From positions 1 through 40,135 of the forward strand of contig CAZMLC010000016.1 in NCBI GenBank assembly GCA_964567125.1: a DNA stretch of 40,135 bases, read 5' to 3'. The notes beneath the pieces are model-generated. The model was given only the letters and a program-made list of their open reading frames with translations. It ran no database searches and had not been told where the DNA came from. Source of the stretch: CAZMLC01 sp964567125. Its GTDB lineage: Bacteria > Verrucomicrobiota > Kiritimatiellia > RFP12 > UBA1067. The position numbers and the translations under genes are program-made. This document shows positions 23,029-31,184 of this stretch, piece by piece; the stretch's first letter is position 1; every line of letters begins with the position of its first letter.

Positions 23029-24609
23029 ATGAAACACTATCTTATCTATACGCTTTTTCTCTGTCTGACCGCCGCGGTTTGCTCCGCGCAAAAAACTGCG
23101 GCACAGTGGGCTACGGAAAACAAGGCTGCGCTTGAGCAGATCACAGAACCAGCGCTGGCGGAAATCCTGAAAAAGGGACAACCTGCACTGGATGAACTTT
23201 TCGCGAAGATTAAAACCAACGGCGAGTCTGATCCTGTGGCGAGCGTCACCGTCGGCGCGCTCTCCGAATACGCGATGACCGTCTCCTCCTCCAAGGAGCG
23301 CGCGTTTTATGCACAGGCCCTATTAACCGCGGCCCAGAAGGCGCAGGCTGCGGACGTGGTCTGCTTCTATCTCAACCAGTTGCGCTGGTGCGGACTGCCG
23401 AAACAGGAAAAGGATATCCTGGCCTTCACCAAAAACAGCGATGCCAGCATTGCTCAGCTAGCCAAGATCGTCGCGTATGCCGTGGTTGATGACCGTGCCG
23501 GCAAACGCCCCATCGTGGCGAAGACAGCCTGCGGTACCTTCAACAAAGAGATGGCAGACTGCAAACCCAAAAAACGTACGACGCGTCTCATGGAGGCCTT
23601 TGACAGCAAAGACACGCAGCTTGCAGGCGCAGCGCTCGTCTGGCTGAATGCCGCAGACAACGCGGAAAAGACAGCGGTCTGGACAGAAAAACTCGCGACC
23701 ACGCCCTGTCCGGTGCGCGCCATCATGCTGATGGATGCGCTCGCCACGCGCGGTGATCGTGACGCCGCGCCCGGTCTCTGCGCCCGCATCAACGACAGCA
23801 ACGACAGCGTCGCGCAAAGCGCCATGGCTAACCTGCTGAAACTGGATGCCAAACGCTTCGCCCTCTGCATGGCGCAAAACTACGTGACGAACACGCCGGC
23901 GCGCATTGCGCAGTTCCGCATCGTGGCACGTTCAGCAGCCTCGAAAACGCTGATCCCGCCGCTCGTGAAAGGATACAGCACCTTCTCGGCCGCCGGCAAG
24001 AAAGCCGCACTCGAACTCTTCCGCGACCGGCGGACCTCCGAGGCGCTAACGATCGGTGTTCAGGCTGTGAACGATCCTGAGCTGGCGACGGGCGGACTCC
24101 GCCTTTTGCGCGAAATCGGCACACTCAAGGAGAGCGCCATGGTCCTGGCGTTGCTCGCCAAGGGCGCGACAAGCGAAGAGGCGCAACTCACCTATGCTGC
24201 GATGGCCCGGCGCGACACGACGGGTGCGGCCCAGACAGCCTTAAGTCAGGCTCTGACGACCGCCGCACCTGAAGGAAAATCACCCTTCCTCGAGACAGCG
24301 GCACGCATCGGCGGTGACGCGCTCCTCAAGCAGGTCGAGCAAGCGTCCAAATCAACCAATCCCCAGGAAGCCACGGCCGCTATCCGCGCACTGGGCAACT
24401 GGGTGGACACCAGCGCCCTGCCGGCGTTAATGACAAGTGCCATCACGGCCTCGGACAGCAAGGGCCAGACACTCGCGTTGCGCGCCATCACGCAAAAGCT
24501 GAGCGCAAAAGACGCGGACAAAGAGGGTGCAAAAAAGATCTGGCAGACGATCCGCACGCAAGCGGGCAACGAAGAGAACAAGAAGAAAATCGATGATGTT
24601 CTCAAGTAA
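23029..24609 (+). CDS. Secreted HEAT-repeat-like protein
   Basis: A 526-aa protein with an N-terminal signal peptide (MKHYLIYTLFLCLTAAVCSA, cleavage before Gln21). The rest is almost entirely alpha-helical, with recurring Ala/Leu-rich helix pairs such as MLMDALATRGDRDAAPGLCARI and GGLRLLREIGTLKESAMVLALL, as in HEAT repeats. The composition is rich in Ala, Lys and Thr. The ATG at 23029 has GAGGA 8 nt upstream; the frame is open further up but lacks a signal there. It follows the Gfo/Idh gene by 20 bp and ends at a strong terminator. Likely a periplasmic protein-binding scaffold; the partner is unknown, the exported oxidoreductase being the obvious candidate. Confidence 0.8.
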   Translation: MKHYLIYTLFLCLTAAVCSAQKTAAQWATENKAALEQITEPALAEILKKGQPALDELFAKIKTNGESDPVASVTVGALSEYAMTVSSSKERAFYAQALLTAAQKAQAADVVCFYLNQLRWCGLPKQEKDILAFTKNSDASIAQLAKIVAYAVVDDRAGKRPIVAKTACGTFNKEMADCKPKKRTTRLMEAFDSKDTQLAGAALVWLNAADNAEKTAVWTEKLATTPCPVRAIMLMDALATRGDRDAAPGLCARINDSNDSVAQSAMANLLKLDAKRFALCMAQNYVTNTPARIAQFRIVARSAASKTLIPPLVKGYSTFSAAGKKAALELFRDRRTSEALTIGVQAVNDPELATGGLRLLREIGTLKESAMVLALLAKGATSEEAQLTYAAMARRDTTGAAQTALSQALTTAAPEGKSPFLETAARIGGDALLKQVEQASKSTNPQEATAAIRALGNWVDTSALPALMTSAITASDSKGQTLALRAITQKLSAKDADKEGAKKIWQTIRTQAGNEENKKKIDDVLK

Positions 24610-24627
24610 GGCAGCTGCATAAAACTG

Positions 24628-24664
24628 AAAAAGGCCTACGTCGCGACGACGTAGGCCTTTTTTT
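24628..24664. terminator. Strong bidirectional intrinsic terminator
   Basis: An 11-bp perfect stem GGCCTACGTCG / CGACGTAGGCC with a 3-nt loop CGA, flanked by AAAAA on the left and TTTTTTT on the right. It therefore works on both strands, for the HEAT gene and the convergent glycosyltransferase gene. Confidence 0.95.
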
Positions 24665-24684
24665 ATCGAATATCCCAACGCGGT

Positions 24685-26580
24685 TTATTTCCCTTTGAGC
24701 AACGGGATCTCGCAGGCCTGCCACTGCGTGACTTCGATCTTCAAATCGCGCGCCAGCGCCAGCAGGCGCTGGCAGTTTTCCTCTTTAATCGGGCATGCAA
24801 TCACAATGCGGTTGATCCGCTGCTTGGCGACAATATCCGGCACATCTTCCAGTCCGCCATACACGATATAGCCGGAGACGATGCAGTTATGCAACGCCTT
24901 ATTGTCGTCAATCAACCCCACGACCACGCACGTGTTATGGCCAACGTTCGCCATCAATTGGCGCATATACCCGCGGAAATTCAGCCCCGCTCCATACGCC
25001 AGGACACGGACTGCATTTTCCTGCGTGCCTAACTTCACAGATTCAACCATTGAAAAAACACCATACATGATATCGTTGGCAACACGCACGCCAATCATCA
25101 CAGCCAGCACAAAATTGAACTGGAGCAGCATCCTCGTCAACTCAAAACGACTGTCATTGAATACCATCCGCAAGCCATTTCCCAGCAGGAACCCAACACT
25201 CAGGACAATCGCCAGAAAGACAAAATCACGAATCTGCGCACGCGTCCAAACCCGTTTATAGATCCGGCCAATCACCAGCACGATGAACAGCGGAACGATC
25301 TGATAGGGCAATTCGCGAATCACAGCAAAGCGCGTAATCGGCAGATTCAGCAAATACGAGGCGAAACACCATGCAAGAAACATGGCTGCAATATCAAAGA
25401 CAATGAAAAAGGGCACGGCGATACTGTTGCGCAGCGCAGGCCGTGAGAGCGTCAACAGCCGTCCGGTATCCCACAATTCAACGCGGATCAGATGTCGGAC
25501 GACAATGAGGCTGCCGACAACAAACGCGATCATGAAGAAACCCGGCGCACGATTTCTCAAGAGGAGCCCGACCAGCCCAACAGAAACCAAAATCATGCTA
25601 AACAGGTAGAGCGAAAGCGCGACTTTCCGCTGATTCAGAACTTGCCGTAACAGGCGGTGATGCACATGATCCTTGTCAGGATCCATAAGGCCGCATTCAT
25701 GCACCCCCGAGCCACGATTGAGCAACGCGCGCACGGAGCGGCGCCAAATCGCCAGCATCGTATCGAAAATCGGCACGCCCATCGCCAGCAACGGCACACC
25801 CAGCGCAGGAATAATACCCATGCGGGAACCGCCGCTCAACAGCGGGAAGACCGCAATACTTAAGCCAATGAACATGCTGCCAGTATCGCCCAGAAACACC
25901 GACGCGGGATGAAAGTTGTAACGCAGAAACCCGCAACAGGCACCGGCTAAAACAAGGTAAGGCAGAACATCCGCGCTATTGCCGGCAAAGAAAATGGACC
26001 CCGCCATCCCGAGCGACGCAATGACAGCCAGCCCGGACGCTAAGCCATCAAGACCATCAATCAGGTTGAACGCATTGATCGCACCCACAATCCAGAAAAC
26101 CGTGACCAGATAATCCAACCAGACGGGGAAGGTAACCAGAATGCCACCGATCCGCACGTCATTTAAAAAGAGAAACGTCGCGACGCCGATCTGGATAAAG
26201 AGCTTCAGCCGCGCTTTGACCCCCCATTTATCATCCACAAAACCAAGTGTCGCGAGCGCCAGCGACGCCAGCGTAAAGGTCACCAGCCATGCGTAGTCAT
26301 AACTGTGGCTGATCGTATGCCCTGCCAGAAAGACCCAGGTCCACAGCGTTCCCAGCACCGTGCCCACAACCGCAATGCCGCCCCCTCGGGGAATCGGAAT
26401 TTTGTTGATGCGCCGCGCTTCTGGTTTATCGATCATTCCGAGGCGCTTAACCAGCCGACGGCACATTGGAGTCAACGTCAAGGACATCACCAAGGCGCAA
26501 ATGAATGCCGTCACCTGTCCGAGCGTCCCCTTAAAGAAGCTCGCATAGGTAATCGTATTCATGCCCCAGTCAATGACCAT
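24685..26580 (-). CDS. WecA/MraY-type phosphoglycosyltransferase fused to FlaA1/CapD-like membrane and Rossmann segment
   Basis: A 631-aa protein. Residues 1-345 are a polytopic phosphoglycosyltransferase that moves a sugar-1-phosphate from a UDP-sugar to undecaprenyl phosphate: Asp116-Asp117 (FVDD), NLIDGLDG (172-179), GDTGSM (231-236) and the WecA-type HVHHRL (305-310). Residues about 345-510 add several more spans. Residues 525-620 look like the CoA_binding_3/Rossmann segment (VLAYGAGLNFRG) found at the start of FlaA1/CapD/PglF 4,6-dehydratases, but the catalytic short-chain dehydrogenase domain is absent. WecA alone is about 350-370 aa. It starts the synthesis of a surface glycan. AGAGG precedes the ATG; it is 14 bp after alaS. 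Confidence 0.85.
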   Translation of the reverse strand: MVIDWGMNTITYASFFKGTLGQVTAFICALVMSLTLTPMCRRLVKRLGMIDKPEARRINKIPIPRGGGIAVVGTVLGTLWTWVFLAGHTISHSYDYAWLVTFTLASLALATLGFVDDKWGVKARLKLFIQIGVATFLFLNDVRIGGILVTFPVWLDYLVTVFWIVGAINAFNLIDGLDGLASGLAVIASLGMAGSIFFAGNSADVLPYLVLAGACCGFLRYNFHPASVFLGDTGSMFIGLSIAVFPLLSGGSRMGIIPALGVPLLAMGVPIFDTMLAIWRRSVRALLNRGSGVHECGLMDPDKDHVHHRLLRQVLNQRKVALSLYLFSMILVSVGLVGLLLRNRAPGFFMIAFVVGSLIVVRHLIRVELWDTGRLLTLSRPALRNSIAVPFFIVFDIAAMFLAWCFASYLLNLPITRFAVIRELPYQIVPLFIVLVIGRIYKRVWTRAQIRDFVFLAIVLSVGFLLGNGLRMVFNDSRFELTRMLLQFNFVLAVMIGVRVANDIMYGVFSMVESVKLGTQENAVRVLAYGAGLNFRGYMRQLMANVGHNTCVVVGLIDDNKALHNCIVSGYIVYGGLEDVPDIVAKQRINRIVIACPIKEENCQRLLALARDLKIEVTQWQACEIPLLKGK

Positions 26581-26594
26581 CGGACACCTCTCAC

Positions 26595-28388
26595 TTAATT
26601 CACGTTCGTGATAACAGCCTTGATGCGCCGCACACCCGCAGAGGAAGACTCTTCCTTTTGAATTTTAAATCCGCCCAACTCCGCGGTATTCGTCGCATGA
26701 GGTCCGCCACACACCTCCATCGAGAAATCGCCCATGGTGTAAACCTTCACCTGCTCACCATATTTGCCGGAGAACAGAGCGGTCGCGCCTTGGGCCTTCG
26801 CCGCTTCAAAGGTCATGGTCTCGACCGTAATCGGCAGGGCGCGGCGGATCTGCTCGTTGACAATATCCTCCACGCGCTGAATTTGCTCGGGCGTCATCTT
26901 CTCCGGATGCGAGAAATCAAAACGCAGCCGCTCCGGTGTGATGTTCGAGCCCTTTTGCAACGCATGTGGCCCCAGAACCATCTGCAGGGCCTTGTGCATC
27001 AAATGGGTCGCCGTATGCAGGCGCGTTGTGGCCACCGTGTTGTCGGCAAGACCACCCTTAAACGTTGCATCGCCTTGCTTCGAGGCCTCCTGATGCTTTT
27101 TAAACGCCTCTTCATATCCGGCACGATCCACGGTTAACCCCTGCTCGGCCGCGAGCTCTTCCGTAAATTCCAGCGGGAACCCATACGTATCGTAGAGCTT
27201 AAACGCCGTACGTCCGGAGAGCGTGCTCTGTCCATGCTGTTTCAGTGCGCCCGCAACCTTATCAAATTCGCGCTGCCCGGAGGTCAGCGTTTTCTCAAAG
27301 CGTTCCTCTTCGGCAACCAACTCAGCGAGGATCGTCGCGCTGTTCTTCTCCAGCTCAGGATAGACGTGCTTGTAATTCGCAATGACGATCTCAGCCAATT
27401 CCCGCGTATATCCCGGCGCAATACCGAGGACTTTCGCGTAACGGACCGAGCGACGAATTAAGCGGCGTAACACATAGTTGGCCCCGACGTTGCCGGGTTT
27501 CACGCCGCCCTTCGGATCGCCCAGAATAAAGACCGATGTGCGCATATGATCGGCAATGATGCGCGCCGCGCGCACACTCAGCTCGCTCGTCGCATCGACG
27601 GTCGAAAGACTTCTGATCGCATCCATCAGCGGCACGAATAGCTCGGTTTCATAAACCGTCGCATAGCCGTTCATCATGCAGATCGTCCGCTCAACGCCCA
27701 TACCCGTATCGACGTTATGCTGCACCAGCGGCACATAGTCCCCCTCCGCCGTTTTGTTGTACTGCATGAAGACATCGTTCCAGATTTCGATATATTTGCC
27801 GCACCGGCACCCTGGACGGCAGGCCTCACCGCACGCGGGTTTGCCCGTATCGATAAACATCTCGGTGTCCGGTCCGCACGGTCCCGTCGTTCCCGCGGGG
27901 CCCCACCAGTTATCCTCTTTCGGCAGGGCATAGATGCGCGACTCAGGGATGCCCATGCTTTTCCAAATCGCAATCGACTCCTCATCACGCGGCACGTTGC
28001 CTTCGCCCTGGAAAACCGTCACGCTGAGCTGATCCGGTGCGAACCCCAGCTGCGTCGTCAAAAACTCATACGACCATGCAATCGCCTCTTTCTTGAAATA
28101 GTCGCCCAACGACCAGTTGCCCAGCATCTCGAAGAAAGTCAAATGGCAGGAGTCACCCACCGCATCGATATCGCCCGTGCGCACACATTTCTGCACATCT
28201 GTCAGACGCGTACCTGCGGGATGCTTCTCGCCGAGCAGATAGGGTACCAGCGGGTGCATTCCTGCGGTCGTAAAAAGGACGGTCGGGTCATTTTCTGGAA
28301 TCAACGATGCACCGGAAATAACGGCATGGCCTTTGGATGCAAAAAACGACAAATACTTTTCACGCAATTGATCAGCTGTTAATTTCAT
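26595..28388 (-). CDS. alaS: Alanyl-tRNA synthetase, short form without the C-terminal domain
   Basis: A 597-aa AlaRS. The catalytic domain (about 1-250) has FFEMLGNWSLGDYFKKE and NVDTGMGVERT; a cysteine cluster C186, C190, C194, C196 sits in the GKPACGEACRPGCRCGKY insert. The tRNA-recognition domain follows (about 250-455). The editing domain (455-595) has the zinc ligands His458, His462 (HTATH) and Cys560, His564 (CGGPH). The protein stops right after GVRRIKAV, so the DHHA1/C-Ala domain of the usual ~870-aa enzyme is absent. This agrees with the ~595-aa AlaRS that I recall from Borrelia and some candidate-phylum bacteria, and the cysteine insert also fits that group. It charges tRNA-Ala. 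Only 14 bp separate it from the next gene, so no lost fragment is hidden there. Confidence 0.92.
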   Translation of the reverse strand: MKLTADQLREKYLSFFASKGHAVISGASLIPENDPTVLFTTAGMHPLVPYLLGEKHPAGTRLTDVQKCVRTGDIDAVGDSCHLTFFEMLGNWSLGDYFKKEAIAWSYEFLTTQLGFAPDQLSVTVFQGEGNVPRDEESIAIWKSMGIPESRIYALPKEDNWWGPAGTTGPCGPDTEMFIDTGKPACGEACRPGCRCGKYIEIWNDVFMQYNKTAEGDYVPLVQHNVDTGMGVERTICMMNGYATVYETELFVPLMDAIRSLSTVDATSELSVRAARIIADHMRTSVFILGDPKGGVKPGNVGANYVLRRLIRRSVRYAKVLGIAPGYTRELAEIVIANYKHVYPELEKNSATILAELVAEEERFEKTLTSGQREFDKVAGALKQHGQSTLSGRTAFKLYDTYGFPLEFTEELAAEQGLTVDRAGYEEAFKKHQEASKQGDATFKGGLADNTVATTRLHTATHLMHKALQMVLGPHALQKGSNITPERLRFDFSHPEKMTPEQIQRVEDIVNEQIRRALPITVETMTFEAAKAQGATALFSGKYGEQVKVYTMGDFSMEVCGGPHATNTAELGGFKIQKEESSSAGVRRIKAVITNVN

Positions 28389-28439
28389 AATCCTTCTGCT
28401 CTCTTTTCAATAGAACGTACCGCGATGCCTTCACCGCGT

Positions 28440-29129
28440 TTACTGTACGTGTCCGCAGGACGTTCCTGATTGAACGCGCTGCACTAATCCCGCAATCGAA
28501 AATTCACCCAGATCCTGCACCACCCAGTCAGCATGGGAAACATCCTGCTGATGTTCGCTGGGACGCGCCAGTGCGACACACATCATGTTCGCGGCTTTCG
28601 CGGCAGTGACTCCGGCCCAGGAGTCTTCAAAGACCACACACGCCGCAGGATCAACACCCAGTTTCTGAGCGCCCAGTAAAAACCCGGCGGGCGAAGGCTT
28701 CCCCGGGGTATAATCTTCAGCACCCAAAACAAAGCGCACGGAGTCCTCGGCGCCCATCAGCCGCACCGCATCCTCAACGTCGTAATGCGGCGAACCGGAG
28801 ACCACGATCACGGGATATTCCTGCGCCAGCCGCTTGAGCATGTCAACCGAAGAACGGATCACAATGCTCATCGGGTCGTTGCGCAAACGCAGATAATAAT
28901 TGCGCAATTCATCGCCCATCTGCTGACGCGGCACGTGCGCAACAGGGGGGAACCGCGCCGTGATGTCGCGATGGATATCCACCCAGGAACGCCCAAACAC
29001 GATGCGCATCAACTCCACGCGCTGTGCGACCGCTTGACGATCCGCAAGATACCCCAGCATGGCATCGACCCAGAGCAATTCCGTATCGACAAGCGTTCCA
29101 TCCAGATCAAAGATAAAAGCCTGTACCAT
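28440..29129 (-). CDS. HAD-superfamily phosphatase, beta-phosphoglucomutase-like
   Basis: A 229-aa HAD hydrolase with FDLDGTLVD (nucleophile Asp8, acid Asp10), a helical cap (about 15-85), VVSGSPHYDVEDAV (motif II Ser), TPGKPSPAGFLLGAQKLGV (motif III Lys) and VVFEDSWAGVTAAKAA (motif IV). This is the HAD subfamily IA pattern of phosphoglycolate phosphatases, sugar phosphatases and beta-phosphoglucomutases. The substrate cannot be told. It starts 3 bp after the stop of the SEC-C gene and is in the operon leading to alaS. Confidence 0.88.
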   Translation of the reverse strand: MVQAFIFDLDGTLVDTELLWVDAMLGYLADRQAVAQRVELMRIVFGRSWVDIHRDITARFPPVAHVPRQQMGDELRNYYLRLRNDPMSIVIRSSVDMLKRLAQEYPVIVVSGSPHYDVEDAVRLMGAEDSVRFVLGAEDYTPGKPSPAGFLLGAQKLGVDPAACVVFEDSWAGVTAAKAANMMCVALARPSEHQQDVSHADWVVQDLGEFSIAGLVQRVQSGTSCGHVQ

Positions 29130-29132
29130 ACC

Positions 29133-29636
29133 CTACTCGCTTTTTGCCGTCGCGCAGCACTTTTTGTATTTCTTGCCACTGCCGCAGGGGCACGAATCGT
29201 TGCGCCCGACCTTCGGCTGTTCACGGCGGATCGGTTCAGGACCGAAAATCTTGCCATCGATGAAAACCCACGTCCCATCGACCTTCGCGAATTCGGAACG
29301 TTCATGATGCTTAAACTCGGTCTCGTTTACCGAATACTTCGCGATAAACTCGACAAAGCCGACATCATCGACCTCTGAGCCACCTTCCGTCGACAGAATC
29401 TCAATACCGTTCCACGTGCCGGACTCCGCCCATTTACGCGTATTCTCCGCATCAAATTCCTTGCGCACTTTGGCCCCGGAGGTCTTGTACAGATAATCAA
29501 TCGAGGCCATCGCATACGCGCAATACCGTGAACGCATCAACTGCACCGCAGTCTTGGGCCTGGCCTGCTCCATTAAAAAAGGACCACAACAGGAATCAAA
29601 AGCAACACCACTCCCACACGGACACAAATCGCTCAT
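29133..29636 (-). CDS. YchJ-like protein with two SEC-C zinc motifs
   Basis: A 167-aa protein with an N-terminal SEC-C motif (C5-P-C7-G-S-G ... C16-C17), the YchJ/UPF0225 central NTF2-like domain (AVQLMRSRYCAYAMASIDYLYKT) and a C-terminal second SEC-C motif (DSCPCGSGKKYKKCC). SEC-C motifs bind zinc and, in SecA, contact SecB and ribosomes. The cellular role of YchJ is not established. The ATG at 29636 has a GAGGAG 7 nt upstream and puts the zinc motif at the N-terminus, so the longer frame up to 29666 is not used. It is the first gene of the run towards alaS and the glycosyltransferase. Confidence 0.88.
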   Translation of the reverse strand: MSDLCPCGSGVAFDSCCGPFLMEQARPKTAVQLMRSRYCAYAMASIDYLYKTSGAKVRKEFDAENTRKWAESGTWNGIEILSTEGGSEVDDVGFVEFIAKYSVNETEFKHHERSEFAKVDGTWVFIDGKIFGPEPIRREQPKVGRNDSCPCGSGKKYKKCCATAKSE

Positions 29637-29692
29637 CACAAAACTCCTCACGCATTTGCCGAACAAAACTCAACAAAGTTGATCGTTCATGT

Positions 29693-29721
29693 AGTTTATC
29701 GGAAAGAGCCCCTATCCGCAA
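29693..29721 (-). promoter_or_regulatory. Predicted promoter of the YchJ-HAD-alaS-wecA-like run
   Basis: On the minus strand TTGCGG (29721-29716), 17 bp, TAAACT (29698-29693), with the start near 29686 and a leader of about 50 nt. Confidence 0.45.
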
Positions 29722-29876
29722 CCGCGAAAATCCGACACCCCCTAAAAAATCCCCTCGCGCGCAGAATAACCTTGCTTTTCATGTGCACGTATGCAACCGT
29801 GATTATCATCTCGAATACAGGCACTCCCGTGATAGTTAAGGCCAGCGCGCGCAACGGGAAAATGAAAAAATCGCAC

Positions 29877-29905
29877 TTGCTTACATTCACAGGGGTATGT
29901 ATACT
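29877..29905 (+). promoter_or_regulatory. Predicted promoter of the RND operon
   Basis: TTGCTT (29877-29882), 17 bp, TATACT (29900-29905), then AAGGAG and the ATG at 29935. The -10 lies inside an AGGGGT (29891-29896) / ACCCCT (29908-29913) inverted repeat, which could be an operator. Confidence 0.55.
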
Positions 29906-29934
29906 AGACCCCTTATTTTTTAAGGAGATCCTTC

Positions 29935-31134
29935 ATGAGCGAAAATACCCCTGCACCATCCGAAACACATGCCCTGAATTCACAGGCTCCAAAATCACAT
30001 ACACGCGAAAGCATCATCGTCTGGGTCATCGCAACGGTGTGCTTGGTTACGCTCGGTTGGTATGCGCGCCAATTTACCTTTAAGATGCCGAATATGGGCG
30101 GAAATAAAACCAGCGAACAGCCCAATGTCGTGGTACGCGAGGTCTCGGAAGATGTTGTCAATCCGCCGCGCAAATACGTCGGAACCGTCGATGCGATCCA
30201 ATCGGTCGATATTCGCGCACGCGTCGTGGGCTATCTCAAAGAAGTTGCGTTTCAAGAGGGTGCGTTCGTCAAAGAAGGCGATCTCCTTTTCGCCATTGAC
30301 GACGAGGATTACGCCGCCCGCGTTGCACAGCGCAAAGCGGAAATCGAAATGGCGGCCACCGCGCTTGACCGCGACGAGAAGGTGCTCAAACGCCTTGAAT
30401 CTGCAGATACGCGCAGCATTTCGCAGCTGGATCTCGATAATGCACGCTCCGACGTTGCCTCAAAGAAAGCCGCGCTGTCTGAAGCCAAGGCCAATCTGCA
30501 GCTCGCGGAAATCGATCTGAAACACACCAAGGTCTACGCTCCGATCGCAGGACGGATCGGCAAAAAGTTCGTCTCCAAAGGTGATTACATCAGTACCATT
30601 TCAATCTCCCTGGCCAAGATTGTTCAGCTCGACCCCATCCGCGTGGTCTTTTCCGTGCCGGATCGCGAAGCGTTCAAGCTCAACGCGACCAAACAGCAAA
30701 ATGCACTGCGCGGCCGGATCCTCCTGCCGGATGGCACGGAGTACGATCAACCCGGAGTCTGGGATTTCATTGGCAATGAAATGGCCTCCAACACCGCCAC
30801 GCTGCCGATCTGGTTGCGCGTCCCCAATACGGGCCTCCTCCTGCCCGGTACGTTCGTGACGGTACTCGTCGACGGAACCGCCGCGAAGAAGAGTCCGGTG
30901 GTCGACATCATGGCCGTGACGCGTAACATCCAGGGCGCTTACGTCTACACCGTCAACGCATCGAACATCGTGGAGATGTGCCGCGTCACGCTTGGTCAAA
31001 GCAATGAAAAGTTCTATGCCGTTGAAGCGGGACTCAAAAAAGGCGATCGCGTCATCGTTGAAGGTGTTCAAAGCGTGCGTCCGGGTATTGCCGTGAAGAT
31101 CATTCCTGACACAAAAGCGTCAAGCGCCCGCTAA
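29935..31134 (+). CDS. RND efflux periplasmic adaptor (membrane fusion protein)
   Basis: A 399-aa HlyD/AcrA-type adaptor. It is anchored by an N-terminal span at about residues 26-43, not by a lipobox. Next come a lipoyl-like half (VDIRARVVGYLKEVAFQEGAFVKEGDLLFAID), a coiled-coil hairpin (about 125-200), the second lipoyl half (LKHTKVYAPIAGRIGKKFVSKGDYI), a beta-barrel and a membrane-proximal domain. It joins the inner-membrane pump to the outer-membrane channel. The start has an ideal AAGGAG 8 nt upstream. The pump gene follows after 50 bp. No TetR or MarR-type regulator is in the window. Confidence 0.93.
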   Translation: MSENTPAPSETHALNSQAPKSHTRESIIVWVIATVCLVTLGWYARQFTFKMPNMGGNKTSEQPNVVVREVSEDVVNPPRKYVGTVDAIQSVDIRARVVGYLKEVAFQEGAFVKEGDLLFAIDDEDYAARVAQRKAEIEMAATALDRDEKVLKRLESADTRSISQLDLDNARSDVASKKAALSEAKANLQLAEIDLKHTKVYAPIAGRIGKKFVSKGDYISTISISLAKIVQLDPIRVVFSVPDREAFKLNATKQQNALRGRILLPDGTEYDQPGVWDFIGNEMASNTATLPIWLRVPNTGLLLPGTFVTVLVDGTAAKKSPVVDIMAVTRNIQGAYVYTVNASNIVEMCRVTLGQSNEKFYAVEAGLKKGDRVIVEGVQSVRPGIAVKIIPDTKASSAR

Positions 31135-31184
31135 CAGAGCACGACGCATCCACGCCCTTCTACTTTTACTGAACGAGGTCTTCT

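Noticed and set aside
26581..26594. Frameshift or disruption as the cause of the short AlaRS
   Set aside because: Only 14 bp lie between its stop and the next gene, and the C-terminal domain is not found in any frame nearby.
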